The notes: a model not told the origin generated them from the sequence alone. DNA of 25,656 bases from Candidatus Altarchaeota archaeon (GCA_016931955.1 JAFGDV010000028.1:1-25656); one strand, 5' to 3'. Shown: positions 15,215 to 23,242, counted from the stretch's first letter. A program made the numbers and translations.

Positions 15215-16837
15215 ATGCCCAAGGAAACAGCTGGTGATGAATTTCTCAGAAGCGTAAAGAATTTCTCCCACACACCCATCGAAGACGGTAGAGACCTGAG
15301 GGATATCCTTGAATATGATGGTTTCTCTCTCTGGTGGTTCATAGAACCGTACCTTTATAATAGAGTGCTTGAGGTCATGAAGGGGGAATCAAACCTGCTT
15401 ATCAGCTACATCCGCTCCGGCAGCAAATACTGGATATTCGTAAAATTCGTCGTCCGATGCCTTCTTGGAAAAATTCTACGACCCCTTCACTTAAGAAGGC
15501 CGCCTTGTGTCCTTGTCATAAGTTCTGCCCTCAATTGGAGAAATAGCAATGATCCGCAATCAGGCAAGAAAAAGAAGGACATAATGTTAGGGGATGTCAT
15601 CGCTACACTAAAACAAATTGGTCATAGTGTAATAACCTTGGACCAGGTCACGACCAGTTCAGGTGATATGAAAAGCGTGATAGAAAAAAACTGCGAAGAT
15701 CTCGGAACATGGATACCTGCAGAAGCCTATCTATCACCAAGCATTTTTTTGAAGACCCTCAGGACTGCTCAGAGACTTAAGACCCTTTTATATGAGCTAA
15801 AGAAGAATAGGAAGTTTGTTGAAGCGCTAAGATCCAATGGGCGTTTGTTGTTCGAGGATATAGAAGAAGACCTGAATCTGTGTTTCAGATATCACCTCCC
15901 TAAAGACGCACTATATTTCGAGATGATGAAAAAGGCAGTGGACGTAGAAAAGCCGGACATTATAGTAGTAACCTGCGAATATGGTTCTCTTGGTCTGGCT
16001 GCCATAATGGCCGGAAGAACAAGGGGAATACCCACGCTAGCCCTGCAGCATGGAGTTATCCACCCAAAGCATTTCGCCTACGTGCATGCCGCTGACGAGG
16101 TCTCTGAGGATATATCACCACGATTCTACCCTCTCCCTGACAAGACAGCAGTCTATGGAACCTATGACAAACATGTCCTTACAGAAATCAACGCATACCC
16201 TGAAAGCAGCATAGTCGTCACTGGCCAGCCCAGATACGACATACTTGCACATGCCTCATCTACTTTCAGTAGAGAAACAACGATAAAAAAAATCGGTCTC
16301 AACCCAGACAAGAAACTCATGTTGTGGACGACGCAATCACATGGGTTGACAATAGAGGAAAACCGACGGTCATTTTTTGAGGTCTACCGGACAATAAATG
16401 AGCTGTCAGAAAGAGTGCAACTGGTGATAAAACTCCACCCAGGAGAGACAGACTACCGCATGCACAAGAGCATTGCGGATGAAGTCGGCATATCTCCGGT
16501 AATCACTAAAGACATCGACATCTACGAAATCATTCATGCCTGCGACCTGATGATAACAAAAGCCTCTACCACTGGACTGGAAGCCATCGCATTAAATAAG
16601 CCAGTCATAATCCTGAACTTTGGCGGCGAACCAGATATCTTCGACTACGTTAAGGAGGGTGTGGCTGCAGGAGTCTACAGAGAAAACGAGCTGAAGGCGA
16701 CAATCGAAAGACTGCTGGAAGATGACTCCAAGCTTGCAAAAAACAGGGGCGCATACATAGAGAAACACTTGTACAGGATAGACGGCAAAGCCACGGAGAG
16801 AGTAGTCGACCTCATACGCAAGATGATCAAATCTTAG
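15215..16837 (+). CDS. Surface-carbohydrate GT-B-fold protein (capsule/KpsS- or LIC13510-like)
   Basis: A 540-residue protein without signal peptide. The N-terminal part has DGFSLWWFIEPYLYNR (about 47-62), a motif seen in surface carbohydrate biosynthesis proteins. The C-terminal half has QHG (278-280), KLHPGE (406-411) and KASTTGLEAIALNKPVIILN, the nucleotide-sugar half of a GT-B fold as in capsule Kdo-transferases, CDP-glycerol transferases and polysialyltransferase-like proteins. It sits between the diacetamido-uronate genes and the nonulosonic acid operon, so transfer of the CMP-nonulosonic acid is an attractive guess. Its stop overlaps the stop of the convergent TIM-barrel gene by 11 bases. 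Exact activity unknown. Confidence 0.6.
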   Translation: MPKETAGDEFLRSVKNFSHTPIEDGRDLRDILEYDGFSLWWFIEPYLYNRVLEVMKGESNLLISYIRSGSKYWIFVKFVVRCLLGKILRPLHLRRPPCVLVISSALNWRNSNDPQSGKKKKDIMLGDVIATLKQIGHSVITLDQVTTSSGDMKSVIEKNCEDLGTWIPAEAYLSPSIFLKTLRTAQRLKTLLYELKKNRKFVEALRSNGRLLFEDIEEDLNLCFRYHLPKDALYFEMMKKAVDVEKPDIIVVTCEYGSLGLAAIMAGRTRGIPTLALQHGVIHPKHFAYVHAADEVSEDISPRFYPLPDKTAVYGTYDKHVLTEINAYPESSIVVTGQPRYDILAHASSTFSRETTIKKIGLNPDKKLMLWTTQSHGLTIEENRRSFFEVYRTINELSERVQLVIKLHPGETDYRMHKSIADEVGISPVITKDIDIYEIIHACDLMITKASTTGLEAIALNKPVIILNFGGEPDIFDYVKEGVAAGVYRENELKATIERLLEDDSKLAKNRGAYIEKHLYRIDGKATERVVDLIRKMIKS

Positions 16838-17588
16838 AGCCGTTGCCAAAGATATTGGCCACATACTCGACGTTCTTTATGTCCTCAGCAAGGCCGTTTC
16901 TACGTGGAGTCTCCAATGTCACACGAGGCCTGTCCATAGAAAGAAGACATTTTGCTATGTATTCTAAGTCAAAATTGCCGTCCCCAAGAGACTTGTGGTC
17001 GTCTACCTCCTTATTAGTGTCGCCGTCGCTCAGATGGAACATCGCCGGCTTAAGGTCAAGGAAGCTCCCGATAACCTCCATATAGGGTCTTCTCATGCTA
17101 ATGGATGCTTTATACGCGTGACCGAAATCCAAGCAGAATCCTATATTGAACCTATCAAGCAGGACAGCAAAATCATGGGGGTCATAGTACAGACAATCCC
17201 CACCGTGAATGCCTGCCTTCGGCATATTCTCGAGGATGACCCTGTCCAATTCTATGCTACTGAGTATGTCTTCGGCCGCCTCCCTGCTACCGTACTCCGC
17301 ATGCAGGATGACGTACGGAGAATGAAACCTTCTCGCAATCTGGAGGGAGACATCAATCATCTCAAGGTTGAAGTTCCTCTTGCTCGGATCGCCGATATTA
17401 ACCCCCAGATTCGAGTGCGGCGCATGTATTATGTAGTCACTCCTCGGAAGCTTCAAAACATCATCCACGTGTCCGGGCACAACCAGCAATTCAAAGTAGT
17501 CGACTATTTTCCTTACTTCTTCTGGAAGCTCATCTATCAGAGCCACATCATCCGACCTGAACTTCAGACCTAAACATATTTTTTTCAT
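16827..17588 (-). CDS. Endonuclease IV-like/xylose isomerase-like TIM-barrel metalloprotein
   Basis: A 253-residue AP-endonuclease-2 superfamily barrel. Candidate metal ligands fall in the same order as the nine trinuclear zinc ligands of endonuclease IV: His55 (HAPH), His96 (LHAEYG), Glu120 (VILENMP), Asp154 and His157 (LDFGH), His185 (FHLSDGD), Asp196 and His198 (DDHKSLGDG), Glu226 (TLETP). Sugar isomerases of the fold usually keep only part of this set. It lacks the typical N terminus of DNA-repair endonuclease IV. It is the last gene of the nonulosonic acid operon, overlapping the GNAT gene start region by 4 bases. It may be a sugar epimerase or a phosphoester/pyrophosphate-cleaving enzyme; the operon lacks PseG, whose job it could do. 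That is a hypothesis. Confidence 0.7.
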   Translation of the reverse strand: MKKICLGLKFRSDDVALIDELPEEVRKIVDYFELLVVPGHVDDVLKLPRSDYIIHAPHSNLGVNIGDPSKRNFNLEMIDVSLQIARRFHSPYVILHAEYGSREAAEDILSSIELDRVILENMPKAGIHGGDCLYYDPHDFAVLLDRFNIGFCLDFGHAYKASISMRRPYMEVIGSFLDLKPAMFHLSDGDTNKEVDDHKSLGDGNFDLEYIAKCLLSMDRPRVTLETPRRNGLAEDIKNVEYVANIFGNGSKI

Positions 17589-18076
17589 ATCTCATGCCTT
17601 CTTAGCACCATCAAGACGATTTGTGAGTCAGAACCGGCTTCCTTGAAGCTTGCATCATGGAAGGCATTAATCGATGCTTTGTTAAACTTCTTTATCCTCG
17701 CCCTCAGACAACGCAGAGATTCTCTCTCGTTGAAGAAACGCTCGCATGCCTTCCTCAGAGCAATCGACCCCAGACCTTTGCCCCTCCATGCAGGTGCTAT
17801 AGTCACGTTAATCTCCGCTTCGCTATCATCGTCCATTATATCAAAACGAACCTGGCCGACTCTCTCCTCACCGACCATGATCATCATTAAAACCCTTTTT
17901 TTGCTGACCAAAACGCCATCGAACCATCTACTATGCTCTTCAGCGCTTATCTTGTGACTGCTGAATGAATACTTTCGCGTTTCAGGGTCATTTCTCCACT
18001 CTAGTAGGATTTCACAGTCAGATTTCTGTGCAGGCCGCAGTGTTATCTCCTCTCCACTTATGACAGCATGCTCCAT
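17585..18076 (-). CDS. pseH: GNAT N-acetyltransferase, PseH-like
   Basis: A 163-residue GCN5-related acetyltransferase. ITLRPAQKSDCEILLEWRNDPETR is the start seen in RimJ/L- and PseH-type enzymes, and APAWRGKGLGSIALR (about 113-127) is the acetyl-CoA pyrophosphate loop. PseH acetylates the 4-amino group made by PseC, giving the 2,4-diacetamido-trideoxy sugar. PseC lies four genes upstream in the same operon, and the gene overlaps the synthase gene by about 19 bases. The start ATG at 18076 follows directly from the reading frame; no clear ribosome site is seen. Symbol given on context plus family. Confidence 0.7.
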   Translation of the reverse strand: MEHAVISGEEITLRPAQKSDCEILLEWRNDPETRKYSFSSHKISAEEHSRWFDGVLVSKKRVLMMIMVGEERVGQVRFDIMDDDSEAEINVTIAPAWRGKGLGSIALRKACERFFNERESLRCLRARIKKFNKASINAFHDASFKEAGSDSQIVLMVLRRHEI

Positions 18077-19113
18077 GTTATCCCCTCACCCGCCCTTATG
18101 TCGCGCTTAGCCTTCTTTCCCCAGATTTTCTCAATATGCTTCGGCTCAAGGCCGGGCCTGTTCTTGCCGCTTCGCAGGACTGCAACGTTCTTGGACAACA
18201 ATTGTTCGCCTCTTTTTATATCCTTTGTCGCATGGATCCTACGCTTAGCGAAATCGTATAGCTCTCTCTCGACATCTTCGACCTTTTTCCTGCCAGAACC
18301 AAGCGCTTCCTCGACCATACGGATCTTCTTTACCATGTCCGCAAGCTCGTGAGGCTCCAAGGAGAACCTATGATCCGGTCCTAAAAGGTCGTTGTCAAGT
18401 GTGAAGTGTTTCTCTAGGATGTTCGCACCAAGGGCTACTGCCGCAAGCGGTGCTACAAGAGGCTCCCTTGAATGGTCGGATAATCCCACTGGGATCCTGA
18501 ACTTCCGCTTCATCGACACTATGACACGTAGATTCATCGAACTTTGCGGGGCAGGATACTTTGCAGTGCACTGAGTAAGACAGACCTTCCTGTTGCCCGT
18601 AGAGTAAACAGCATCAAGCGACTCCACCACCTCGGAGAGGGTGCTCGCACCAGTTGATATTATCATCGGTTTATTTTTTCTGGCAACGTATTTCAGCAGA
18701 GGAATATGGCTTACCTCATAGGAGGCTATCTTATGTGCAAGAACATATTCATCCAGTCTATCCACTGATTCTTCATCGAAGACACTGACCAAAAAAAAGA
18801 CCCCTTTTTTCTCACAGTAGCCTGCAAGCTTTTCAATCCAGTTGTAAGGCATCTCAAGACCTTTTATTATCTCGCCTATCTGCTTCCTTGTGCCTAGATA
18901 GTCTGAGTTCCCCGCACCCTTGGAGTACAACTTCTCAGACCTGAACAGTTGGAACTTGACTGCGTCGGCTTTAGATTTGACTGCTACGTCTATAAGCTTC
19001 TTTGCCTGCGCCAAGCTGCCATCGTGATTAGACCCTGCTTCAGCGATGATAAAACACGGCTCGCCGTCGCCAATCAACCTATCTCCAATCCGTATCTTTC
19101 TCATATTATCCAT
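18058..19113 (-). CDS. NeuB/PseI-family nonulosonic acid synthase (first copy)
   Basis: About 351 residues from the ATG at 19113, chosen because a GGAGGT lies 4 bases upstream (19118-19123); a TTG at 19125 is less likely. It condenses phosphoenolpyruvate with a six-carbon amino sugar. The TIM-barrel starts FIIAEAGSNHDGSLAQAKKL, with DAVKFQ, VGLSDHS and the metal/catalytic EKHFTLD. A C-terminal SAF (antifreeze-like) domain contains RPGLEPKHIEK, keeping the Arg that in bacterial sialic acid synthase reaches across the dimer to the N-acetyl group. It lies in the operon between the CMP-sugar synthetase and the GNAT gene, so PseI is the expected role, though the sequence also resembles NeuB/LegI. 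Confidence 0.88.
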   Translation of the reverse strand: MDNMRKIRIGDRLIGDGEPCFIIAEAGSNHDGSLAQAKKLIDVAVKSKADAVKFQLFRSEKLYSKGAGNSDYLGTRKQIGEIIKGLEMPYNWIEKLAGYCEKKGVFFLVSVFDEESVDRLDEYVLAHKIASYEVSHIPLLKYVARKNKPMIISTGASTLSEVVESLDAVYSTGNRKVCLTQCTAKYPAPQSSMNLRVIVSMKRKFRIPVGLSDHSREPLVAPLAAVALGANILEKHFTLDNDLLGPDHRFSLEPHELADMVKKIRMVEEALGSGRKKVEDVERELYDFAKRRIHATKDIKRGEQLLSKNVAVLRSGKNRPGLEPKHIEKIWGKKAKRDIRAGEGITWSMLS

Positions 19114-19117
19114 TAAA

Positions 19118-19123
19118 ACCTCC
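19118..19123 (-). promoter_or_regulatory. Strong Shine-Dalgarno site of the first NeuB-family gene
   Basis: GGAGGT on the minus strand, 4 bases before the ATG at 19113. It decides the start of this gene and is stronger than the sites of its neighbours, fitting the 86-base gap from the previous stop: this internal gene is not translationally coupled. Confidence 0.7.
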
Positions 19124-19199
19124 AAGTCCTTGCAGATGAGGATCCTTCAACCGCCAGATATGTCCAAGAACCCCTCTAGGATATACCCAAACAACCATC

Positions 19200-19883
19200 T
19201 TAGCTTTTCCCCCCAGTCCTTGCCAGCAGCCACTCAACGATCTCAAAATCCTCAAGCTCGTCGATGTCGATGGACTCATTCGACCCCATCACCAGGAAGC
19301 CGACTTTGCCACCAGTTAACTCGCCTTTTTCCATCAACAAATCCCTTGTGCAGACATACAAGGCTCCATTCTCCTTTAGGAGAGGCTTGGACAATTGGCG
19401 GTTATTTATGCTTTTAGGGTAGAAGCGAATGTATCTGCCGTTGCTCTCAGCCCAGTAATGCCCTCGGTCTGGAACGACGCTAACAACAGAATCGAAGCCG
19501 CCTGAGGTAAGGAGGCTCACACCTTCGGAGATCCGCGAAGACGAAAGTAGAGGAGAAGTCGCATACAAGAGGACGACAATATCAGGATTATAATCCTCTT
19601 TCTCCTCCAGATATCCCACCGCATGCTGAAGAACTGGCAACGTCGGAGTCTCGTCGCTGGCAAGAGCTGCGGGGCGGATGAAAGGCACTTCTGCACCATA
19701 CTTATTCGCGACCCCAACGATCTCTTCATCTTCCGTTGAGACGATGACCCTGTCAATCCCTTCCGCTGCAAGGGCTGATTCTATAGCGTACGCAATAAGG
19801 GGCTTATCCGATAGAAGCTTCAAGTTCTTCCGCGGGATTCCCTTGGAACCCCCACGCGCCGGAATTATTGCAATGACTTTCAT
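19200..19883 (-). CDS. CMP-nonulosonic acid synthetase (NeuA/PseF family)
   Basis: About 227 residues from ATG at 19883, which lies 5 bases after the preceding stop; a TTG at 19892 would overlap it. IAIIPARGGSKGIPRKNLK is the signature CTP-binding start of acylneuraminate cytidylyltransferases. IVSTEDEEI and VVLLYATSPLLSSS follow the family, and DSVVSVVPDRGHYW fits the sugar-binding part. It activates the nine-carbon acid as a CMP-sugar for transfer. It is the only CMP-sugar synthetase in the window although there are two NeuB-family synthases. In this operon it most likely serves as PseF. Confidence 0.88.
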   Translation of the reverse strand: MKVIAIIPARGGSKGIPRKNLKLLSDKPLIAYAIESALAAEGIDRVIVSTEDEEIVGVANKYGAEVPFIRPAALASDETPTLPVLQHAVGYLEEKEDYNPDIVVLLYATSPLLSSSRISEGVSLLTSGGFDSVVSVVPDRGHYWAESNGRYIRFYPKSINNRQLSKPLLKENGALYVCTRDLLMEKGELTGGKVGFLVMGSNESIDIDELEDFEIVEWLLARTGGKS

Positions 19884-19888
19884 CGGAT

Positions 19889-20533
19889 TCAACCTTTCTT
19901 CAGCAGATACATGACGTCTCTGTTATCGTTATTCGTGTATTTCATGACCTTCTTCTTGAGAAGCTTTGCATCTGGGAACCGATCAAGGAAAAGCTTTGGG
20001 AAGTCGGTCTTCCACAATAGATCATCCTTGCCGCGGTAGTTTATCATCTCATATCCCTTCTCCGAATAATACTCAAAACCCCCTATATATGAGGCTGCGC
20101 AGCGGTGAATCTCATCCAACGCCTTATTTATGTCGCTCGGAGAGATGTGTATCAGGACGCCTGCAGTGAAAACCATGTCGAAGAAGTCGTCTTTGAACGG
20201 CAGATCGAACGCTGACCCCAAGACTATGTTCAACCCACTAGTCCTCTTCCGAGCTACCTCAACCGCGTAGCTCTGAATCTCGACACCCCACAAATTGGAA
20301 TAACCCATGGTCTTGAGTAAGTCCAACTGATTCCCGACGTTGCACCCGACCTCGAGAATCCTGTCGTACTTCTCCAGAACACCATCAAGGAACTCTTTGT
20401 TCAGGGAAGTCCTTGAAATGCCATAGTTCCCTTCATAGAGGCTATCCAGTTCAGCCGGGGCCAAAAGATTCCTGTCCGTGTAATCTTTGCCGAATTCGCC
20501 CGACCATACCTCTTCCTGCTTCGTCTTAGCCAT
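19889..20533 (-). CDS. Pseudaminic acid biosynthesis-associated methylase
   Basis: A 214-residue class I methyltransferase. The N-terminal EVWSGEFGKDYTDRN is characteristic of the methylase family found with pseudaminic acid genes. SAM motif I is ILEVGCNVGNQ (about 59-69), LWGVEIQSYAV follows, and the acidic end of the core is FDMVFTAGVLIHI. It lies between pseC and the CMP-sugar synthetase, 6 bases after pseC, and almost touches the next start. It probably methylates an intermediate or the N-acyl/hydroxyl group of the nonulosonic acid; the exact position is not known for the family as far as I can say. Confidence 0.8.
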   Translation of the reverse strand: MAKTKQEEVWSGEFGKDYTDRNLLAPAELDSLYEGNYGISRTSLNKEFLDGVLEKYDRILEVGCNVGNQLDLLKTMGYSNLWGVEIQSYAVEVARKRTSGLNIVLGSAFDLPFKDDFFDMVFTAGVLIHISPSDINKALDEIHRCAASYIGGFEYYSEKGYEMINYRGKDDLLWKTDFPKLFLDRFPDAKLLKKKVMKYTNNDNRDVMYLLKKG

Positions 20534-20539
20534 AAAACA

Positions 20540-21673
20540 TCACCCAATATAGTCTTTCGTTTTGCTGCAGATGTACTCAACGTTGTCGTCGCTCATCTTC
20601 GGATAAAGCGGCAACGTGACTATCCTCCTGAAGACATCCTCAGTCACTGGAAAATCCTTCGGCTTTACGCCAAGGCTTTTAGCGTAAAAACTGTGCCGGT
20701 AAACAGGTATGTAATGGACGTTAACTCCTATGTTTTCGTGACGCATATAATTGAAGAATTTATCCCTGTCAACTCTGAGGAGCACTGTGTATAGATGCCA
20801 CGCATGCTTTACGTCTTCCTCTGCGTGGGGCAACTCAACGAAACCAACGTCTCCAAGGAACTCGCCATAGAGTCCTGCTATATCCCTCCTGCGCTCAAGG
20901 AAGACATCAAGCTTCCTGAGCTGCGAGACACCGAGGGCGCACTGGAAGTCCGTGATCCGGTAATTCCTCCCAAGGAACTTCATATCGTAGACGTAACCCG
21001 CATCCTTCCCCTGCCTGCTGCTAGCATCCCGGTCTATGCCATGATTCCTCAATAACAACATGCGCTCATAAAGTTCACTGCTATCGGTCACAACAGCACC
21101 GCCTTCACCAGTAGTTATGTGCTTTACTGGATGGAATGAGAAGATAGAGAGGTCTGCGAAACACCCAAGACGTTTACCCCTGTATTCGGCACCTAGGGCA
21201 TGACATACATCCTCTATCAGGTAGAGTTCATGCTCTTCAGATATCTCCTGCAAGGCCTTGATATCACATGGGTGGCCTGCATAGTCTACATACAAAATCG
21301 CCTTCGTCTTCTCCGTTATCTTTTCCCTAACGCTCTCCGGATCGATGTTCCTCGTTTCTTTGTTTATGTCGGCAAAGACTGGCCTGCAGCCGTTGAAGAG
21401 TATCGCATTAGAGGAGGCAACAAAGGTAAACGGTGTTGTTATTATCTCAGAACCCTTAGGCAGTTCGAGGGATTGAACTGCAATATCCAAAGCAGCCGTC
21501 CCATTACAGACAGCGACCGAATGCTTACACCCAAGGTAGCTGCTGAGTTTTTCCTCGAACTCTCTCACCATAGGTCCACCAGTTAGCCACTCAGACCTGA
21601 GGGTAGATACAACTGCGGCAATGTCATCCTCCCCTATGTCATGGAGGCCGTATGGTATGAGTTCCTTTGCCAC
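20540..21673 (-). CDS. pseC: UDP-4-amino-4,6-dideoxy-L-AltNAc transaminase (PseC)
   Basis: About 377 residues from a GTG at 21673, one base after the cupin stop; a TTG at 21682 would add three residues and overlap it. It is a DegT/DnrJ-family PLP aminotransferase: IPYGLHDIGEDDIAAVV near the start and LRSEWLTGGP are typical of PseC. CNGTAALD, IEDVCHALGA and SFHPVKHITTGEGG with the PLP lysine (about residue 184) complete the active site. It aminates C4 of the keto sugar made by PseB, which is encoded two genes upstream. It is clearly distinct from the WbpE-like enzyme at 9218-10288. Confidence 0.88.
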   Translation of the reverse strand: MAKELIPYGLHDIGEDDIAAVVSTLRSEWLTGGPMVREFEEKLSSYLGCKHSVAVCNGTAALDIAVQSLELPKGSEIITTPFTFVASSNAILFNGCRPVFADINKETRNIDPESVREKITEKTKAILYVDYAGHPCDIKALQEISEEHELYLIEDVCHALGAEYRGKRLGCFADLSIFSFHPVKHITTGEGGAVVTDSSELYERMLLLRNHGIDRDASSRQGKDAGYVYDMKFLGRNYRITDFQCALGVSQLRKLDVFLERRRDIAGLYGEFLGDVGFVELPHAEEDVKHAWHLYTVLLRVDRDKFFNYMRHENIGVNVHYIPVYRHSFYAKSLGVKPKDFPVTEDVFRRIVTLPLYPKMSDDNVEYICSKTKDYIG

Positions 21674-21674
21674 T

Positions 21675-22076
21675 CTATTCAAACCGGTAGATGAAGGTGT
21701 CTGATGGATCCTCTAAGCCATCGCTGAAAACGACGAGACTTGCACTTTTTTGCCTGCTTGGATTCTTCACAAGATGCGCCACCCCCGGGGGTATCAGGTA
21801 GACTGCATATTCGTCAGATTCCGAGTCCATGACAATCTTCTCCCTCATCCTGCAACCCACATCTTCTAACGTCAGCTCGATCCTGCCGCTTGCCAAGCAA
21901 AGCCACTCCTTCTTCTTTCTATGGAAATGACCGGCCCTACTATGCTCCGGCTCGATATTCACGAGATAGCTGTGGATAAAATCATGAGGCTCATCAGCGT
22001 AAGCTTTTGATACAAGCTCCACCAGCCAGCCGTCTTCCCTCACATGCTTCTCTCGGATCAGTTTCTCGCCCAGCAT
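21675..22076 (-). CDS. Small cupin-fold sugar-modifying protein
   Basis: About 133 residues from the ATG at 22076, just behind the pseB stop; a TTG at 22082 overlaps that stop. A single RmlC-like cupin: AGHFHRKKKEWLCLASGRIEL carries the H-x-H metal-binding pair and downstream Glu of cupin motif 1, and YLIPPGVAHLVKN is motif 2. Relatives include the cupin half of CapF, WxcM-like proteins and FdtA-type ketoisomerases, which act on nucleotide-linked keto sugars. Standard pseudaminic acid synthesis has no cupin step, so its place between pseB and pseC suggests action on the 4-keto intermediate, or a regulator of flux. Function unassigned. Confidence 0.7.
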   Translation of the reverse strand: MLGEKLIREKHVREDGWLVELVSKAYADEPHDFIHSYLVNIEPEHSRAGHFHRKKKEWLCLASGRIELTLEDVGCRMREKIVMDSESDEYAVYLIPPGVAHLVKNPSRQKSASLVVFSDGLEDPSDTFIYRFE

Positions 22077-22078
22077 TT

Positions 22079-23062
22079 TCAATCCTGAGCCTTTTCAGCC
22101 ATCTTTTTCAGCTCCACGCCAGTAAGCCACTGATCGTTAGCGTCGCTAGCGTACCTGAACCCTTCAGGCAGGCGCTTACCGGACGTCATATGCTCGTCGC
22201 TCCAGAAAGGATGCTCTGGATCTATGACAAAATAATCATCGAACTCCCTCGAGTGCCTCGACTCATCCTCTGTGAGAAGGATCTCGTGAAGCTTTTCTCC
22301 AGGGCGGATGCCTATCACCCTCCTTTTCGCCTTAGGCGCAATAGCGTCCGCAAGATCAGTTATCCTCATACTCGGTATTTTTGGGATGAATACCTCACCA
22401 CCCTTCATCCTCCCAATGCAGGACATGACGAACTCAACACCCTGCTCAAGGGTGATCCAGAACCGCGTCATCCGCTCATCGGTCAAAGTGATCTCTCCCT
22501 TCTCCCTCTGCTTCAAGAAAAGAGGGATAACGCTGCCTCGGCTACCGACGACATTGCCGTAGCGGACGCAGGAAAGCTTCGTCTTCTTCCCCCCAGAAGC
22601 GTAAGAATTGCCTTGGACGAACAATTTTTCGGCCACCATCTTGGTCGACCCATACAGGTTGACGGGGTGCACTGCTTTGTCTGTGCTGATAGCAAGAACC
22701 CTGTCGACGGCGTTATCAATAGCAGCGTCTATGACGTTGACTGAACCTTCGATGTTAGTCCTCACGGCTTCGATGGGGTTGTACTCACACGCAGGCACCT
22801 GCTTTAAGGCAGCCGCATGCACTACGATGTCTACGTTGTTCATCGCCCGAGAAAGCCTCACCCTGTCCCGGACATCGCCGATCAGGAAACGAAGCCGAGG
22901 ATCATCGAACTTGTTTTCCATCTCATACTGCATCAACTCGCCGCGGGAATATATGCGAACACTATCAGGCTTATGCTTCCTCAACAAGATTTCAGTGAAT
23001 TTCTGACCGAAAGACCCCGTACCCCCAGTAACCAATATCGTTTTTTCGTCAAAAATCGACAT
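22079..23062 (-). CDS. pseB: UDP-GlcNAc 4,6-dehydratase, inverting (PseB)
   Basis: A 327-residue extended SDR. KTILVTGGTGSFGQKF (8-23) binds NADP. The active site reads STDKAVHPVNLYGSTK, with the Asp-Lys pair and Tyr typical of the soluble inverting dehydratase PseB/FlaA1. It has no membrane segments, unlike the long retaining PglF/WbpM type. It removes water across C4-C6 of UDP-GlcNAc and inverts C5, the first step of pseudaminic acid synthesis. First gene of the eight-gene minus-strand operon, with AGGGTG (23068-23073) 5 bases before the ATG. Confidence 0.9.
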   Translation of the reverse strand: MSIFDEKTILVTGGTGSFGQKFTEILLRKHKPDSVRIYSRGELMQYEMENKFDDPRLRFLIGDVRDRVRLSRAMNNVDIVVHAAALKQVPACEYNPIEAVRTNIEGSVNVIDAAIDNAVDRVLAISTDKAVHPVNLYGSTKMVAEKLFVQGNSYASGGKKTKLSCVRYGNVVGSRGSVIPLFLKQREKGEITLTDERMTRFWITLEQGVEFVMSCIGRMKGGEVFIPKIPSMRITDLADAIAPKAKRRVIGIRPGEKLHEILLTEDESRHSREFDDYFVIDPEHPFWSDEHMTSGKRLPEGFRYASDANDQWLTGVELKKMAEKAQD

Positions 23063-23067
23063 AATTA

Positions 23068-23106
23068 CACCCTGACCTAAATATATTCCTTTTATGTCCT
23101 TAAATT
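23068..23106 (-). promoter_or_regulatory. Promoter and ribosome site of the pseB operon
   Basis: On the minus strand a Shine-Dalgarno AGGGTG (23073-23068) precedes the ATG by 5 bases. Two TATA-like elements are possible: AATATATTTA (23087-23078, centre about 21 nt from the ATG) and TAATTTAAG (23106-23098, about 40 nt). The second leaves room for a leader that includes the ribosome site and is the better fit. Confidence 0.4.
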
Positions 23107-23210
23107 AAGCGTGGATAGAGAATATTCGTGCTATTTTTCCTCTTCATCCTGACCCTGACGCGGGCAGAAAAAAGTGGGTAAAAAAGCAATACTGCGCGGG
23201 ATTCTTTTGA

Positions 23211-23240
23211 CTTATTAAAATCAAAAACTATTTATATTTA
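23211..23240 (+). promoter_or_regulatory. Promoter of the second NeuB-family operon
   Basis: CTTATTAAAA (23211-23220) is centred about 27 nt before the ATG at 23243, as for a leaderless archaeal gene. A second TATA-like TTTATATTTA (23231-23240) abuts the ATG; if it were used the transcript would begin inside the gene, so it is less likely to serve this start. Confidence 0.4.
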
Positions 23241-23242
23241 AT

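Noticed and set aside
15215-16837. The GT-B-fold protein as the missing PseG.
   Set aside because: It lacks the N-terminal glycine-rich GxGHxxR-type start of PseG, is far longer, and carries the FSLWWF and QHG motifs of another family.
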